Shown one piece after another: positions 17,388 to 25,495 of a DNA stretch of 64,000 nt; within the stretch, counting starts at the first letter, position 1, and each line of letters starts with the position of its first letter. Below the pieces are notes generated by a model that did no database searches, was not told the DNA's origin, and was given only the letters and a program-made list of their open reading frames with translations. Location of the stretch: the NCBI RefSeq assembly GCF_049860565.1, contig NZ_CP172056.1, forward strand, positions 4,154,001 to 4,218,000, read 5' to 3'. Position numbers and translations under genes: made by a program. The DNA comes from Desulfitobacterium_A nosdiversum. Lineage in GTDB: Bacteria > Bacillota > Desulfitobacteriia > Desulfitobacteriales > Desulfitobacteriaceae.

Positions 17388-18575
17388 GTGAACCAGCAGC
17401 CCAAAATTCAATTTTCCAAGATTGGTGTACTTTCCTTCGCCCACATGTTAAATGATCTCTACAGTAATTATCTTCCTCAGATGCTCCCGTTTCTTATTGC
17501 GATAAATCCTAACTTTACAGCCACTATGGCCGCTATTCTAGTTTCATCATTTACCATAACCTCATCCTTGGTTCAACCGTTGTTTGGCTTTTTCTTAGAC
17601 CGTCAAGGGAAACGTTGGCTCGTCCACGTGGGGACGTTGTGGATGGCCATTATGCTCAGTTTAACAGGCATCGTTCATAGCTACGTGCTTATGGTCGTCC
17701 TCGCATCACTCGCCGGACTGGGCACTGCAGCCTTTCATCCCCAAGCTTCGACTATGGTTAATATTTTAAGCGGCGAGCATAAAGCTGTTTTACTGTCCGG
17801 CTTTGTCGCTTTCGGCAATTTTGGTTTTGCTCTCGGTCCGCTCCTTCTCGTTCCCTTGTTCCAGGCTTATGGCTTGCGTGCTACGCTCGTAACCGTAATC
17901 CCGGGGATCATTGTAGCGCTCCTTCTTCTCTTCTTTGCACCTAAAAATAATGTTTTATCCGGCAGCAACACACCGCTTTCTGAAGTTATAAAATCTTTAA
18001 AATCAGCTTCTCAAGAGCTTAGTGCAATCATTGGCGTTATTGCCATTCGCTCTCTGGCCTATACAGGAATGTTAACTCTGCTTCCCCTCTACTTTAAATC
18101 GCAAAATCTATCCAATGTTGCCGCAAGCCATCTCGTAACAATTATGCTGGCAACTGGAGCCATCGGCGGAGTGATCGGGGGCTTTATCTCCGATTTTTAT
18201 GGACGGAAACGCTTGATTGTCGGATCGCTCATTCTTTCTACTCCGTTATTCTTCGGTTTCTTCCTAACTCAAGGAGCATTGAGTACGCTTTTCCTGGCCT
18301 TGGCAGGAGCCTCTTTATTAGCTAGCTTTTCCGTTACCGTTGTTGCCGCTCAAGAAGCCATTCCTAACAATAAAGCCCTTGCTGCAGGACTTACGATGGG
18401 ATTTGCAGGCGGCTTAGGAGGACTTGCCGTCATCTTTATCGGACGAGTCGCAGACATTTGGGGCCTTTCTACAGCGGTCAGTATTATTTTCCTGCTTCCC
18501 CTATTAGCCGGGATGATTGCCTTATTTATGAAGAGCCGTCCTGCGGCACGTAGCGAACGTCTATCCGCTCGCTAA
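17388..18575 (+). CDS. MFS exporter, fosmidomycin-resistance (Fsr)-like
   Basis: 395 residues with 12 predicted membrane helices. The MFS loop-2 motif is visible as GFFLDRQGKR, and its repeat in the second half as GFISDFYGRKR. The stretch GLGTAAFHPQAS is characteristic of the fosmidomycin-resistance-like subfamily of drug exporters. The start is GTG at 17388 after GAGAGGAG. It is sandwiched between a PadR regulator and a methyltransferase gene 27 bases downstream, suggesting an inducible detoxification unit. The exported compound is unknown. Confidence 0.88.
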   Translation: MNQQPKIQFSKIGVLSFAHMLNDLYSNYLPQMLPFLIAINPNFTATMAAILVSSFTITSSLVQPLFGFFLDRQGKRWLVHVGTLWMAIMLSLTGIVHSYVLMVVLASLAGLGTAAFHPQASTMVNILSGEHKAVLLSGFVAFGNFGFALGPLLLVPLFQAYGLRATLVTVIPGIIVALLLLFFAPKNNVLSGSNTPLSEVIKSLKSASQELSAIIGVIAIRSLAYTGMLTLLPLYFKSQNLSNVAASHLVTIMLATGAIGGVIGGFISDFYGRKRLIVGSLILSTPLFFGFFLTQGALSTLFLALAGASLLASFSVTVVAAQEAIPNNKALAAGLTMGFAGGLGGLAVIFIGRVADIWGLSTAVSIIFLLPLLAGMIALFMKSRPAARSERLSAR

Positions 18576-18602
18576 AACAAAAGCAATAAGGAGGACTAAT
18601 TT

Positions 18603-19175
18603 ATGTCAATGGATCATCATGATCATCACCACAATATTGCGGAAAGAGCAAAAATGCTTCCTGCAGAAAAGATTCTCTCCCGTTTTGGCCTAAAGCAAGG
18701 TCAACATTTAGCCGACTTAGGATGCGGCCGGGGTTATTTCGCGCTTAAAGCAGCAGAACTCGTTGGCAGTCAGGGCAAAATTATGGCGGTCGACATTGAG
18801 CCAGAGCGTCTCCAGTCTCTGCAGCAATCCGCTCAAGAGCAAGGAATCGCGGAGCAAATTGAAACTTTACTCGCCCAAGGAGAAAGTATTCCTCTTGAAA
18901 ATGGGAGCATGGATATTGCTCTTATTTCAAATGTGCTTCACGAATTGAATGATCCCTTAAATTATCTGCGTGATACTCGCCGAATTCTTAAAGAAAACGG
19001 TGAAGTCTGGATCATTGAATGGCAGCAAAAAGAGACGCCAATGGGGCCCCCGCTTCATGAGCGCCATTCTCTCGAAGAATGGGCAGCGCTCGTAGAACAA
19101 GCAGGCTTTGAGGATATCTGGACACAGGTCTTTAATCCCGCCCATATTCTTATGCGTGCAAAGGCTGCTAAATAG
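18603..19175 (+). CDS. Class I SAM-dependent methyltransferase with His-rich N-terminus
   Basis: 190 residues. SAM-binding motif I is LADLGCGRGYFALKAAE, the acidic motif II is AVDIEPERL, and motif post-II is DIALISNVLHEL. The fold matches small UbiE/methyltransferase-11 enzymes. The N-terminus MSMDHHDHHHN is unusually rich in histidine and could bind metal. AGGAGGA precedes the ATG. It is probably co-transcribed with the MFS exporter. The substrate is unknown; metal, metalloid or drug methylation are guesses. Confidence 0.8.
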   Translation: MSMDHHDHHHNIAERAKMLPAEKILSRFGLKQGQHLADLGCGRGYFALKAAELVGSQGKIMAVDIEPERLQSLQQSAQEQGIAEQIETLLAQGESIPLENGSMDIALISNVLHELNDPLNYLRDTRRILKENGEVWIIEWQQKETPMGPPLHERHSLEEWAALVEQAGFEDIWTQVFNPAHILMRAKAAK

Positions 19176-19256
19176 AATTAATGTTTCTCTCTAATCAAGG
19201 TGGTTCTTGACTTACGATGGTTTTAGTGCTATGAATTAATTAACTTCATCGTATTA

Positions 19257-19352
19257 GGCAGGGGAGCTGGAAAAGGCCGGCTGAGATTTAGACCCTAGGA
19301 AGTCTAAGACCCTTCGAACCTGATCTGGATAATCCCAGCGTAGGTAAGCAAA
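19257..19352 (+). ncRNA. TPP riboswitch (THI element) aptamer
   Basis: All conserved blocks of the thiamine pyrophosphate aptamer are present in order: AGGGGAGCTGG, GGCTGAGA, GACCCTTCGAACCTGATCT and GGATAATCCCAGCGTAGG. It lies upstream of thiD, thiM and thiE. With the terminator at 19371 it should switch these genes off when TPP is abundant. Confidence 0.96.
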
Positions 19353-19370
19353 CATTACTCTGTGTAATTG

Positions 19371-19402
19371 AGCACAGCCCCGCTTGGGGTTGTGCTCTTC
19401 GT
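19371..19402 (+). terminator. Terminator stem of the TPP riboswitch
   Basis: AGCACAGCCCC (19371-19381) pairs with GGGGTTGTGCT (19386-19396) with one G-U pair and a 4-base loop, followed by CTTCGTATTTT. Its position 18 bases after the aptamer fits a transcription-attenuation platform. Confidence 0.85.
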
Positions 19403-19441
19403 ATTTTCACACCCGTACAAATATTAAAGGAGGAAGCTCAA

Positions 19442-20251
19442 ATGAAGAATGTTTTAACGATTGCGGGCTCAGATAGCAGCGGCGGTGCCGGAATCCAAGC
19501 AGACTTAAAAACCTTTTCTGCGCATGGCGTTTTTGGGATGAGCGTTATCACTGCCGTTACTGCCCAAAATACCCAAGGTGTCTTTGCTGTCCAAGATATT
19601 GATCCTGACATCATCGCTAAACAAATCGACGCCATTTTCCAGGATATCGAGGTCGATGCTGTTAAAGTCGGTATGGTTTCTCAAATACCTACGATTAAGA
19701 TTATCGCGGAAAAGTTAAAAACATATGCCCCTAATAAAGTAGTCGTTGATCCGGTCATGGTCTCTAAAAGCGGCTTTCATCTTTTAAATCCTGATGCTGA
19801 AAAAACATTGATGGAAGAATTATTGCCTTTGGCTACTGTAGTTACGCCGAATATCCCCGAGGCTGAGGTAATGACCAAACTCTCGATTCATACCATAGAG
19901 GAAATGAAGGAAGCCGCGAAAGCAATTTATCAAATGGGTGCTAAAAATGTCCTCATAAAAGGGGGGCATCATCTTGAAAAAGACTCAACCGATATCCTCT
20001 ATACCGGTGAGAAGTTTATTCCGTTCACTTCACCTCGAATTGAAACGAAGAATACGCATGGAACCGGATGTACATTATCCTCAGCTATTGCTTCAAATCT
20101 CGGACGAGGTTTAAATGTTGAACAAGCAATTGGGGAAGCGAAGAAATATATTACGATTGCTATTGAGCATTCACTGGCGATTGGTAAGGGCGTAGGGCCT
20201 ACGCACCATTTTTACTCGCTTTACAAGAAGGCTGGGCTTCTTGAAGAGTAG
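19442..20251 (+). CDS. thiD: Hydroxymethylpyrimidine/phosphomethylpyrimidine kinase
   Basis: 269 residues, normal for ThiD. It phosphorylates HMP to HMP-P and HMP-PP for thiamine synthesis or salvage. The ribokinase-fold motifs GSDSSGGAGIQADLKTF at the N-terminus and THGTGCTLSSAIA, with the catalytic Cys and anion hole, near residue 210 are intact. AGGAGGAAGC precedes the ATG. It is first in the TPP-riboswitch-controlled thi operon. Confidence 0.96.
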   Translation: MKNVLTIAGSDSSGGAGIQADLKTFSAHGVFGMSVITAVTAQNTQGVFAVQDIDPDIIAKQIDAIFQDIEVDAVKVGMVSQIPTIKIIAEKLKTYAPNKVVVDPVMVSKSGFHLLNPDAEKTLMEELLPLATVVTPNIPEAEVMTKLSIHTIEEMKEAAKAIYQMGAKNVLIKGGHHLEKDSTDILYTGEKFIPFTSPRIETKNTHGTGCTLSSAIASNLGRGLNVEQAIGEAKKYITIAIEHSLAIGKGVGPTHHFYSLYKKAGLLEE

Positions 20252-20327
20252 CTTCATTTTTGGTCGGGTAAGATTTAAGATTAAAACTTTTTCAGACCAT
20301 CTTTAAGTAGATTAGGAGGTTTCTTTC

Positions 20328-21140
20328 ATGAGCATAGAAGAAAAATTAGAAGCCGCATTATCCGCTGTTAAAGCGAAAAGTCCTCTTGTCCATCATCTGA
20401 CGAATTATGTTACTGTAAATGACTGTGCTAACATAGTACTCGCTATTGGCGCTTCACCGGTTATGGCTGATGATATAGCGGAAGTTGAAGAAATGGTCAG
20501 CATTGCTTCTGCCTTAGTCCTGAATATCGGAACACTGAATGCCCGGACTATTGAGAGTATGCTTGCTGCCGGTAAAAGAGCTAAATCTCTTGGCATTCCT
20601 GTTATTCTTGACCCTGTTGGGGTTGGGGCTACAATATTACGTACAAAAACCGCTGAACAGATCATCAAAGAAGTTCAACCTACTGTTATTCGAGGCAACA
20701 TGTCAGAGATTAAAGTTTTGGCGGGTCTCGATGTGACAACCAAGGGGGTTGATTCCACGGCAAGTGCAGAAAACGCTGAAGAAATTGCCAAAAAACTCGC
20801 TTCGGATTGGAACTGCGTAATCGCTATTACTGGTAAAACAGATATCGTATCGGATGGCAGACAGGTTTACCGCATTGATAACGGTCATCCTATTTTGTCA
20901 GATGTAACCGGGACTGGCTGTATGTCTACGTCCTTAATCGGTTCCTACTGTGGTGCAAACCAAGATTACCTAACAGCAACTGTTGCCGGGCTTGTCTCGA
21001 TGGGCCTTGCGGGTGAACTTGCTCAAAAATCACTTACTCCGCAAGAAGGTGTCGGAACATTCCGGATGCGGCTGTTCGACAACATCTATAATCTGGCTCC
21101 AGAAAGTTTAGCGAAGGGAAGTAAAGTTAGCTGTGAATAA
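20328..21140 (+). CDS. thiM: Hydroxyethylthiazole kinase
   Basis: 270 residues. It phosphorylates hydroxyethylthiazole, a salvage reaction. The motifs HHLTNYVTVNDCAN, ILDPVGVGAT, RGNMSEI and DVTGTGCMSTSLIG are diagnostic and complete. AGGAGG precedes the ATG by 7 bases. It overlaps thiE by 8 bases. The set thiD-thiM-thiE, without thiC or thiG here, indicates salvage of thiamine precursors. Confidence 0.96.
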   Translation: MSIEEKLEAALSAVKAKSPLVHHLTNYVTVNDCANIVLAIGASPVMADDIAEVEEMVSIASALVLNIGTLNARTIESMLAAGKRAKSLGIPVILDPVGVGATILRTKTAEQIIKEVQPTVIRGNMSEIKVLAGLDVTTKGVDSTASAENAEEIAKKLASDWNCVIAITGKTDIVSDGRQVYRIDNGHPILSDVTGTGCMSTSLIGSYCGANQDYLTATVAGLVSMGLAGELAQKSLTPQEGVGTFRMRLFDNIYNLAPESLAKGSKVSCE

Positions 21141-21762
21141 AGCAGATATCGACTATCGCTTATATCTTGTCACCGACCGTGAAACCCTTCGTGGTCGTGA
21201 TTTATGTCAAGCGATAGAACAGGCAATCCTTGGCGGCGTAACACTTGTTCAGCTTCGGGAAAAGTCTGTTTCAACTCGCGAGTTTGTAGAGCTTGCCCTT
21301 GCTGTTAAAGAGATCACAACACGTTATAAAATCCCCCTGATCATTAATGATCGTCTTGATATCGCTTTAGCCATTGATGCAGATGGGCTTCATATCGGAC
21401 AGGATGATATGCCAATGCTCACCGCACGCAAACTGTTCGGATCGGATAAAATCATCGGAGTTTCCGCTAGTACTTTAGAAGAATCACTCCTCGCTGAAAA
21501 ACAAGGCGCAGACTATCTCGGTATAGGTGCAATGGTCGCAACTCCTACTAAAACCGATGCTAAAATCGTGACCTTTGAAGAACTTGCACAAATAAAAAAA
21601 TCCGTCAACATTCCTATCGTGGCCATTGGCGGCATTCACACCTGGAATGCGCGCGAAATGATGTCTTCAGGAATTGACGGACTTTCTGTGGTCTCTGCAA
21701 TTTTGGCTCCGGACGATATTCAAGGTGCCGCCCGAGAATTACTACAGATAATCTCTGATTGA
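21133..21762 (+). CDS. thiE: Thiamine phosphate synthase
   Basis: 209 residues, full length. It joins HMP-PP with thiazole phosphate to thiamine phosphate. The pyrophosphate-binding and active-site motifs QLREKS, INDRLDIALAIDADGLHIGQDD, GIGAMVATPTKTDA and VAIGGI are all present. The start is GTG at 21133 inside the end of thiM, implying translational coupling. Confidence 0.96.
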   Translation: MNKADIDYRLYLVTDRETLRGRDLCQAIEQAILGGVTLVQLREKSVSTREFVELALAVKEITTRYKIPLIINDRLDIALAIDADGLHIGQDDMPMLTARKLFGSDKIIGVSASTLEESLLAEKQGADYLGIGAMVATPTKTDAKIVTFEELAQIKKSVNIPIVAIGGIHTWNAREMMSSGIDGLSVVSAILAPDDIQGAARELLQIISD

Positions 21763-21779
21763 TTCCACTTATATGTATT

Positions 21780-21947
21780 TTAATCGGTGATAACTAACAA
21801 AATTGCCGGACCGTAATCGTCAACTATTGTGCTCCTATTGATAATTTGATACTTAACATCAGGTGCGACACTAAAATTCTTAACGCCTTCTCTGGTCATT
21901 AGCTCTTCGATTAATTGCTGCGTAGTAAAATTTTTTAAATCGCTCAT
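21780..21947 (-). CDS. BC1881-family small protein
   Basis: A 55-codon gene on the minus strand beginning MSDLKNFTTQQLIEELMTREGV and ending GPAILLVITD, with AAAGGA 8 bases before its ATG. It resembles the BC1881 family, short proteins of unknown function often carried by phages and phage-like elements. Such proteins typically have the pattern ELxxREGV followed by a C-terminal GPAxILVI strand. It faces thiE tail to tail with 17 bases between stops. Nothing else phage-like is seen nearby, so it may be a stray cargo gene. The family assignment is from memory of the pattern. Confidence 0.7.
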   Translation of the reverse strand: MSDLKNFTTQQLIEELMTREGVKNFSVAPDVKYQIINRSTIVDDYGPAILLVITD

Positions 21948-22062
21948 ACGAATTTCCTTTCTAGTATCAAATTTTTAATTGATATCATTATACCATGGAA
22001 TTAAAGAAGATAACCTCTTAATACATAAACCAGTAGGATAGCTCGTTAATAGTGTTAAATTT

Positions 22063-22118
22063 AGGGAGTATCGCAAAATACTTTTTTAAAGTGGTTTTGT
22101 AATACTCCCTCTGTTTTT
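22063..22118 (+). terminator. Hairpin terminator between BC1881-like gene and merR
   Basis: GGGAGTATCGCAAAATAC (from 22064) pairs imperfectly with GTGGTTTTGTAATACTCCC (22091-22109) and is followed by TCTGTTTTTAT. The plus-strand orientation suits termination of read-through from the thi operon before merR. The remainder of 21948-22162 has no recognisable element. Confidence 0.65.
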
Positions 22119-22162
22119 ATGGTTAACTAAGCTAATTATATCTTAAATAAATAAAATCGTTG

Positions 22163-22193
22163 TTGACCTTCCAGTAACCGGAAGGATTACAAT
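22163..22193 (+). promoter_or_regulatory. MerR-type promoter with 19-bp spacer and operator dyad
   Basis: TTGACC (22163-22168) and TACAAT (22188-22193) are separated by 19 bases, the over-long spacing typical of MerR-activated promoters. The spacer contains the dyad CCTTCC-N7-GGAAGG. The MerR gene starts 30 bases downstream, so this is almost certainly autoregulation. Confidence 0.85.
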
Positions 22194-22223
22194 GTAATTG
22201 ACCGGTCGAAAGGAGATTTCTTA

Positions 22224-23030
22224 GTGTACACTATTAGTCAGTTTTCAAGAATTGGAATGATTTCGGCAAAAACCCTTCGTTTTTATGATGAAATTGGACT
22301 ACTAAAACCAATCTACGTTGAAAATTCTAACCAATACAGGTACTATTCCCCCGAACAGGTAACTGAAGTACTGAGAATTTCAGAATACAAAGAATATGGC
22401 TTCTCGCTCGAAAAAATCAAAACTTTACTCAAAATCCAAGATCCTCTGATACTGCAACAAACATTAGAGGAAAAACTTAATGAAGTCTCGGCAAATCTTG
22501 ATCACTTAAGTAATATTAAGCAACGAATCCAAAGAAAGATATCAAAATTAATGGAAGGTGATTTCGAAATGTTCAGTCCTGATCGTTTTGATGTAAGTAT
22601 TAAGGAAAAGGCACCGATTAATACTTTATCATTAAGAAGAAAGATTTCCATCGACAACATTTGTTCCTTAATTGACGATTTATTCGCAAGTCTAAAAAAT
22701 GTACAATCGGCAGGTCCGATAATGACTATTTACCACGATCCCGATTTTAACCCCGATCATACAGACGTGGAAGTTTGTGTTCCAATTAGGACTAGCTCAT
22801 CAATACCTGATACCAGAGTAATACCTGGTGGTACACATGCTTGTGTAATTTACCAAGGACCTTATAGTGATATTGGCACTGCATATGCAGCATTGATGGA
22901 TTGGATTCCTAACAACGGTTACATGCCTATCGGGGCACCCTTTGAGATCTATCTTACCGGTCCTAACGATGTTAAGGACGAGCAAAAATTTGTCACAGAA
23001 ATCTGCTTTCCTGTGAAGAAGAACGCTTAA
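22224..23030 (+). CDS. MerR-family regulator with GyrI-like effector domain (BmrR/BltR type)
   Basis: 268 residues. The MerR winged helix-turn-helix occupies residues 1-70 (TISQFSRIGMISAKTLRFYDE, then YRYYSPEQV). A dimerisation coiled coil follows (about 75-115). The C-terminal 150 residues form a GyrI-like (SOUL/bacterial effector) ligand pocket, with VCVPIRTSS and YQGPYSDIGTAYAALMDWI. Such proteins sense lipophilic drugs and activate exporters. No exporter is adjacent, so the target is unknown beyond its own promoter. The start is GTG after AAAGGAG. Confidence 0.92.
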   Translation: MYTISQFSRIGMISAKTLRFYDEIGLLKPIYVENSNQYRYYSPEQVTEVLRISEYKEYGFSLEKIKTLLKIQDPLILQQTLEEKLNEVSANLDHLSNIKQRIQRKISKLMEGDFEMFSPDRFDVSIKEKAPINTLSLRRKISIDNICSLIDDLFASLKNVQSAGPIMTIYHDPDFNPDHTDVEVCVPIRTSSSIPDTRVIPGGTHACVIYQGPYSDIGTAYAALMDWIPNNGYMPIGAPFEIYLTGPNDVKDEQKFVTEICFPVKKNA

Positions 23031-23079
23031 TCGGTGTATTTATTTATTCGACTGAGTATAAAAGTATAAATCCTAGTTT

Positions 23080-23108
23080 AGCGCTTGGCACTACCCAAGC
23101 GCTATTTC
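23080..23108 (+). terminator. merR terminator
   Basis: AGCGCTTGG (23080-23088) and CCAAGCGCT (23095-23103) form a perfect 9-base stem with a 6-base loop, followed by ATTTCATT. It is 50 bases after the merR stop. Confidence 0.75.
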
Positions 23109-23189
23109 ATTAGTCCCAATCTGCGGTTATTATTGTCGTGGTCCAGTTCGAAGGCTAATCAAAGATTATTTTCAACCAGATAGGCATAA

Positions 23190-23543
23190 TCATTTTAGGC
23201 GAGCTGTTTTAAACGAAAACAACAATGCAGATATCAAATAAAGGATACATATTACTCCAAACAATTTAAAAATTCCTGGTGTCCCCCCAAGATAAATACT
23301 AATAGGTAATGACCAGAGAAAAGAGATAAACATTAGTCTATGCTTCTTGAATAATAGAGGAATAAGTGCAAATACGGCTGGAGCAAATAATGTTGCATAA
23401 GCTATCTTTACAGTGCCAGAACTAACATCTCCGTGGCTATAAGGATTAAAGTAAAGAAGGATAATTGTCATAGCCATACCTCCTAAACTAGCCATAAGCC
23501 CAACTATGTTAGCAATAATATTAATCTTTTGTTTAGCTTCCAT
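23190..23543 (-). CDS. Small four-helix membrane protein of unknown function
   Basis: 117 residues with four hydrophobic helices (about 9-30, 45-63, 69-88 and 90-110). I recognise no family motif. TAGGAGGAGG precedes the ATG at normal spacing, so it is very likely translated. It is a single gene convergent with merR. Confidence 0.65.
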   Translation of the reverse strand: MEAKQKINIIANIVGLMASLGGMAMTIILLYFNPYSHGDVSSGTVKIAYATLFAPAVFALIPLLFKKHRLMFISFLWSLPISIYLGGTPGIFKLFGVICILYLISALLFSFKTARLK

Positions 23544-23732
23544 AAGTCCTCCTCCTAAAGACTTCTGCGCACAATTCTATGATGTTACAACCTAGCTATT
23601 CAAGCCATAATAAATGAAAATCGAAGATTCATTAAGGCTTTTAATTTTGAACATTATCCTAATTCAACAAAATATTCCCATATCCTTTTTTGTTTGTAAC
23701 AGCCCTCTATTCTTAAATATTCTAACTCAACC

Positions 23733-23760
23733 TAAAAAAAACACTGCCAACAGGCAGCGG
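23733..23760 (-). terminator. Minus-strand terminator downstream of the nuo/PEP fragment block
   Basis: Read on the minus strand, CGCTGCC, a TGTT loop and GGCAGTG (23742-23759) are followed by eight Ts (23734-23741). It lies just past the stop of the PEP-utilising-enzyme fragment, so it was probably that gene's terminator and now ends the nuo transcript. Confidence 0.75.
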
Positions 23761-23785
23761 AGCTAAACAAACTCATATTTGCAAA

Positions 23786-23985
23786 CTATCTGATCTTAAA
23801 ATCACCGATGCGCAAAACCATCATCGCATTTCCGCAGCCTACAACCACGGGAATCCCTGATTCACGAGCAATGACGGCAGCATGTGAAAGCGGAGCACCC
23901 ACATCAGTAATAACTGCAGCTGCTCGAGGAAAGAGCGGTGTCCAAGCAATGTCAGTTTGAGAAGCAAAACATCTGCAGAATCATG
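23786..23985 (-). pseudogene. 3' fragment of a PEP-utilising (PPDK/PEP synthase-type) enzyme gene
   Basis: On the minus strand the last 57 codons encode the swivelling phosphohistidine domain: AWTPLFPRAAAVITDVG, GAPLSHAAVIARESGIP and VVVGCGNAMM, ending in GDFKIR and TAG at 23788. The His in LSHAA is the phosphorylated residue in such enzymes. Just upstream, the expected ADVLLL..T stretch is in another frame (about 23960-23980), so a single-base indel has broken the frame. The rest of the gene (over 700 residues in complete enzymes) is absent. It abuts nuoI, whose stop is only 22 bases away. Confidence 0.85.
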
Positions 23986-24007
23986 GGGAGAAGAACAGGA
24001 GTCATAA

Positions 24008-24406
24008 TTATCTTCGCTTCGCTCTCTTCATCATATCCCAGATTAATTCCTCCGCTGCCTCAACTGAGTTCTCATAATCGGGCGAAACTTTCAAGGCTCC
24101 CGTGGGGCAAGCTTCGGTACATAATCCGCAAAAAAGGCAATATCCTACATTCATCGTATAACTTTCCAAAACTTTTTTATTATTGGCATCCTTGCTGCTC
24201 GTCAGAGTGATCACTTTATTGGGACAAGCGATAGCACATAATCCACACGCGATACATTTTTCTGGGCCCAATGATAAAGAATTTCGAACACGCGCTGAAA
24301 GTATCGGCTTTACGGTAGGATAATTCTGGGTTACAGGAGGTCTAAACAGATACTTAAACGTAATTTTGAGACCTGTAAGTATACCTTGACCATACATTTT
24401 TCTCAC
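24008..24406 (-). CDS. nuoI: NADH-quinone oxidoreductase subunit I
   Basis: 132 residues with two 4Fe-4S motifs, CIACGLCAIACP and CLFCGLCTEACP, the electron wires N6a and N6b of complex I. It overlaps nuoH by 4 bases. The C-terminus is lysine/arginine-rich (MMKRAKRR). It is the last gene of the operon here: nuoJKLMN, which normally follow in this group of bacteria, are missing, and a broken PEP-utilising-enzyme fragment lies immediately after it. Confidence 0.93.
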   Translation of the reverse strand: MRKMYGQGILTGLKITFKYLFRPPVTQNYPTVKPILSARVRNSLSLGPEKCIACGLCAIACPNKVITLTSSKDANNKKVLESYTMNVGYCLFCGLCTEACPTGALKVSPDYENSVEAAEELIWDMMKRAKRR

Positions 24407-25458
24407 CCTCCTATCTGCGGGATGAACAGTCGATAAACATAAATGCCCAAACCCGTTAGAAAAATATTAGCCAAAGATAGAGGGAGCAACACTTTCCATG
24501 CGAAGTGCATAAGGTGGTCGATTCTCATCCGGGGTAATGTCCAGCGCACCCAGACGACAAAGAACGTAAAAATTCCGGTCTTGAGGAAGAACCAAATAAG
24601 ACCCGGTAGAAAAGAGGGTCCGTGCCACCCTCCCAAGAAAATGGTCGTGGCAAACGCGGAGTAAGTAAAAATATTGACGTATTCAGCCAGATAGAATAGA
24701 CCCCAGTGCAGGCCCGTATACTCCGTATAAGGTCCGGCAACGATTTCTTGTTCTCCTTCAATCAAGTCAAAAGGTGCTCGGTTGATTTCCGCCAAACCAG
24801 CAATAATATAGACAACAAAGCCTAGAGGTTGCAAGACAATAAAGGGAATCTCTGCTTGCGCTTCCACGATACGAGTGAGGTTAAACGTATGGGTAAGCAT
24901 GACGACTCCGAGCAGTGAAAAAGCAAGGGGAATTTCATAGCTGATCATTTGAGCAACGGCCCGCATTCCCCCTAACAGAGAGTATTTATTATTCGAACTC
25001 CAACCTGCCATCACGAGCGCTAACGTTGAAACCGAAGAAATCGCTAAATAGTACACGATTCCAAGGTCTAGGTCGATGGGAACCATTCCTTTAGCAAAGG
25101 GAATGATACCTAAAGTTAAAAAAGTCAAAGCAAAAAACACTAAAGGGGCAACTGTATAGATCACTTTATCCACTTCCGCCGGCATGAAAATTTCCTTGCC
25201 TAATAATTTTAAGGCATCGGCAACTGTTTGAAACCATCCGTGCGGACCTAACCGAATGGGACCCACGCGATGCTGGATCCGCCCGGCCATTTTTCTTTCG
25301 AATTGGACAATGAAGAGAGCGAAAAGTATGATCAAAATCGTCACTAGGAGAAATGCGATAATGTTCATGGTGAAATCCGCCCACAATGAGTGCGGATCGT
25401 TAAAGAGCCCCCGGATTCCCGTGGCAATCCTTTGGGGTAGGTTGTCTAACACGTCCAA
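24403..25458 (-). CDS. nuoH: NADH-quinone oxidoreductase subunit H
   Basis: 351 residues and about eight membrane helices. The strongly conserved quinone-chamber loops are present: RVGPIRLGPHGWFQTVADALKL near the start, EINRAPFDLIEGEQEIVAG (charged loop), and WVRWTLPRMRIDHLM near the end. It forms the heel linking the peripheral arm to the membrane arm. The start is TTG at 25458 behind GGGGGGAG. It belongs to the nuoABCDHI operon. Confidence 0.96.
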   Translation of the reverse strand: MDVLDNLPQRIATGIRGLFNDPHSLWADFTMNIIAFLLVTILIILFALFIVQFERKMAGRIQHRVGPIRLGPHGWFQTVADALKLLGKEIFMPAEVDKVIYTVAPLVFFALTFLTLGIIPFAKGMVPIDLDLGIVYYLAISSVSTLALVMAGWSSNNKYSLLGGMRAVAQMISYEIPLAFSLLGVVMLTHTFNLTRIVEAQAEIPFIVLQPLGFVVYIIAGLAEINRAPFDLIEGEQEIVAGPYTEYTGLHWGLFYLAEYVNIFTYSAFATTIFLGGWHGPSFLPGLIWFFLKTGIFTFFVVWVRWTLPRMRIDHLMHFAWKVLLPLSLANIFLTGLGIYVYRLFIPQIGG

Positions 25459-25495
25459 CCGTTTCTCCCCCCTTTAAAATAATCCTTATTTCACC

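Noticed and set aside
23938..24210. 90-codon plus-strand frame over nuoI
   Set aside because: Shadow of nuoI, whose ferredoxin motifs are clear on the minus strand.
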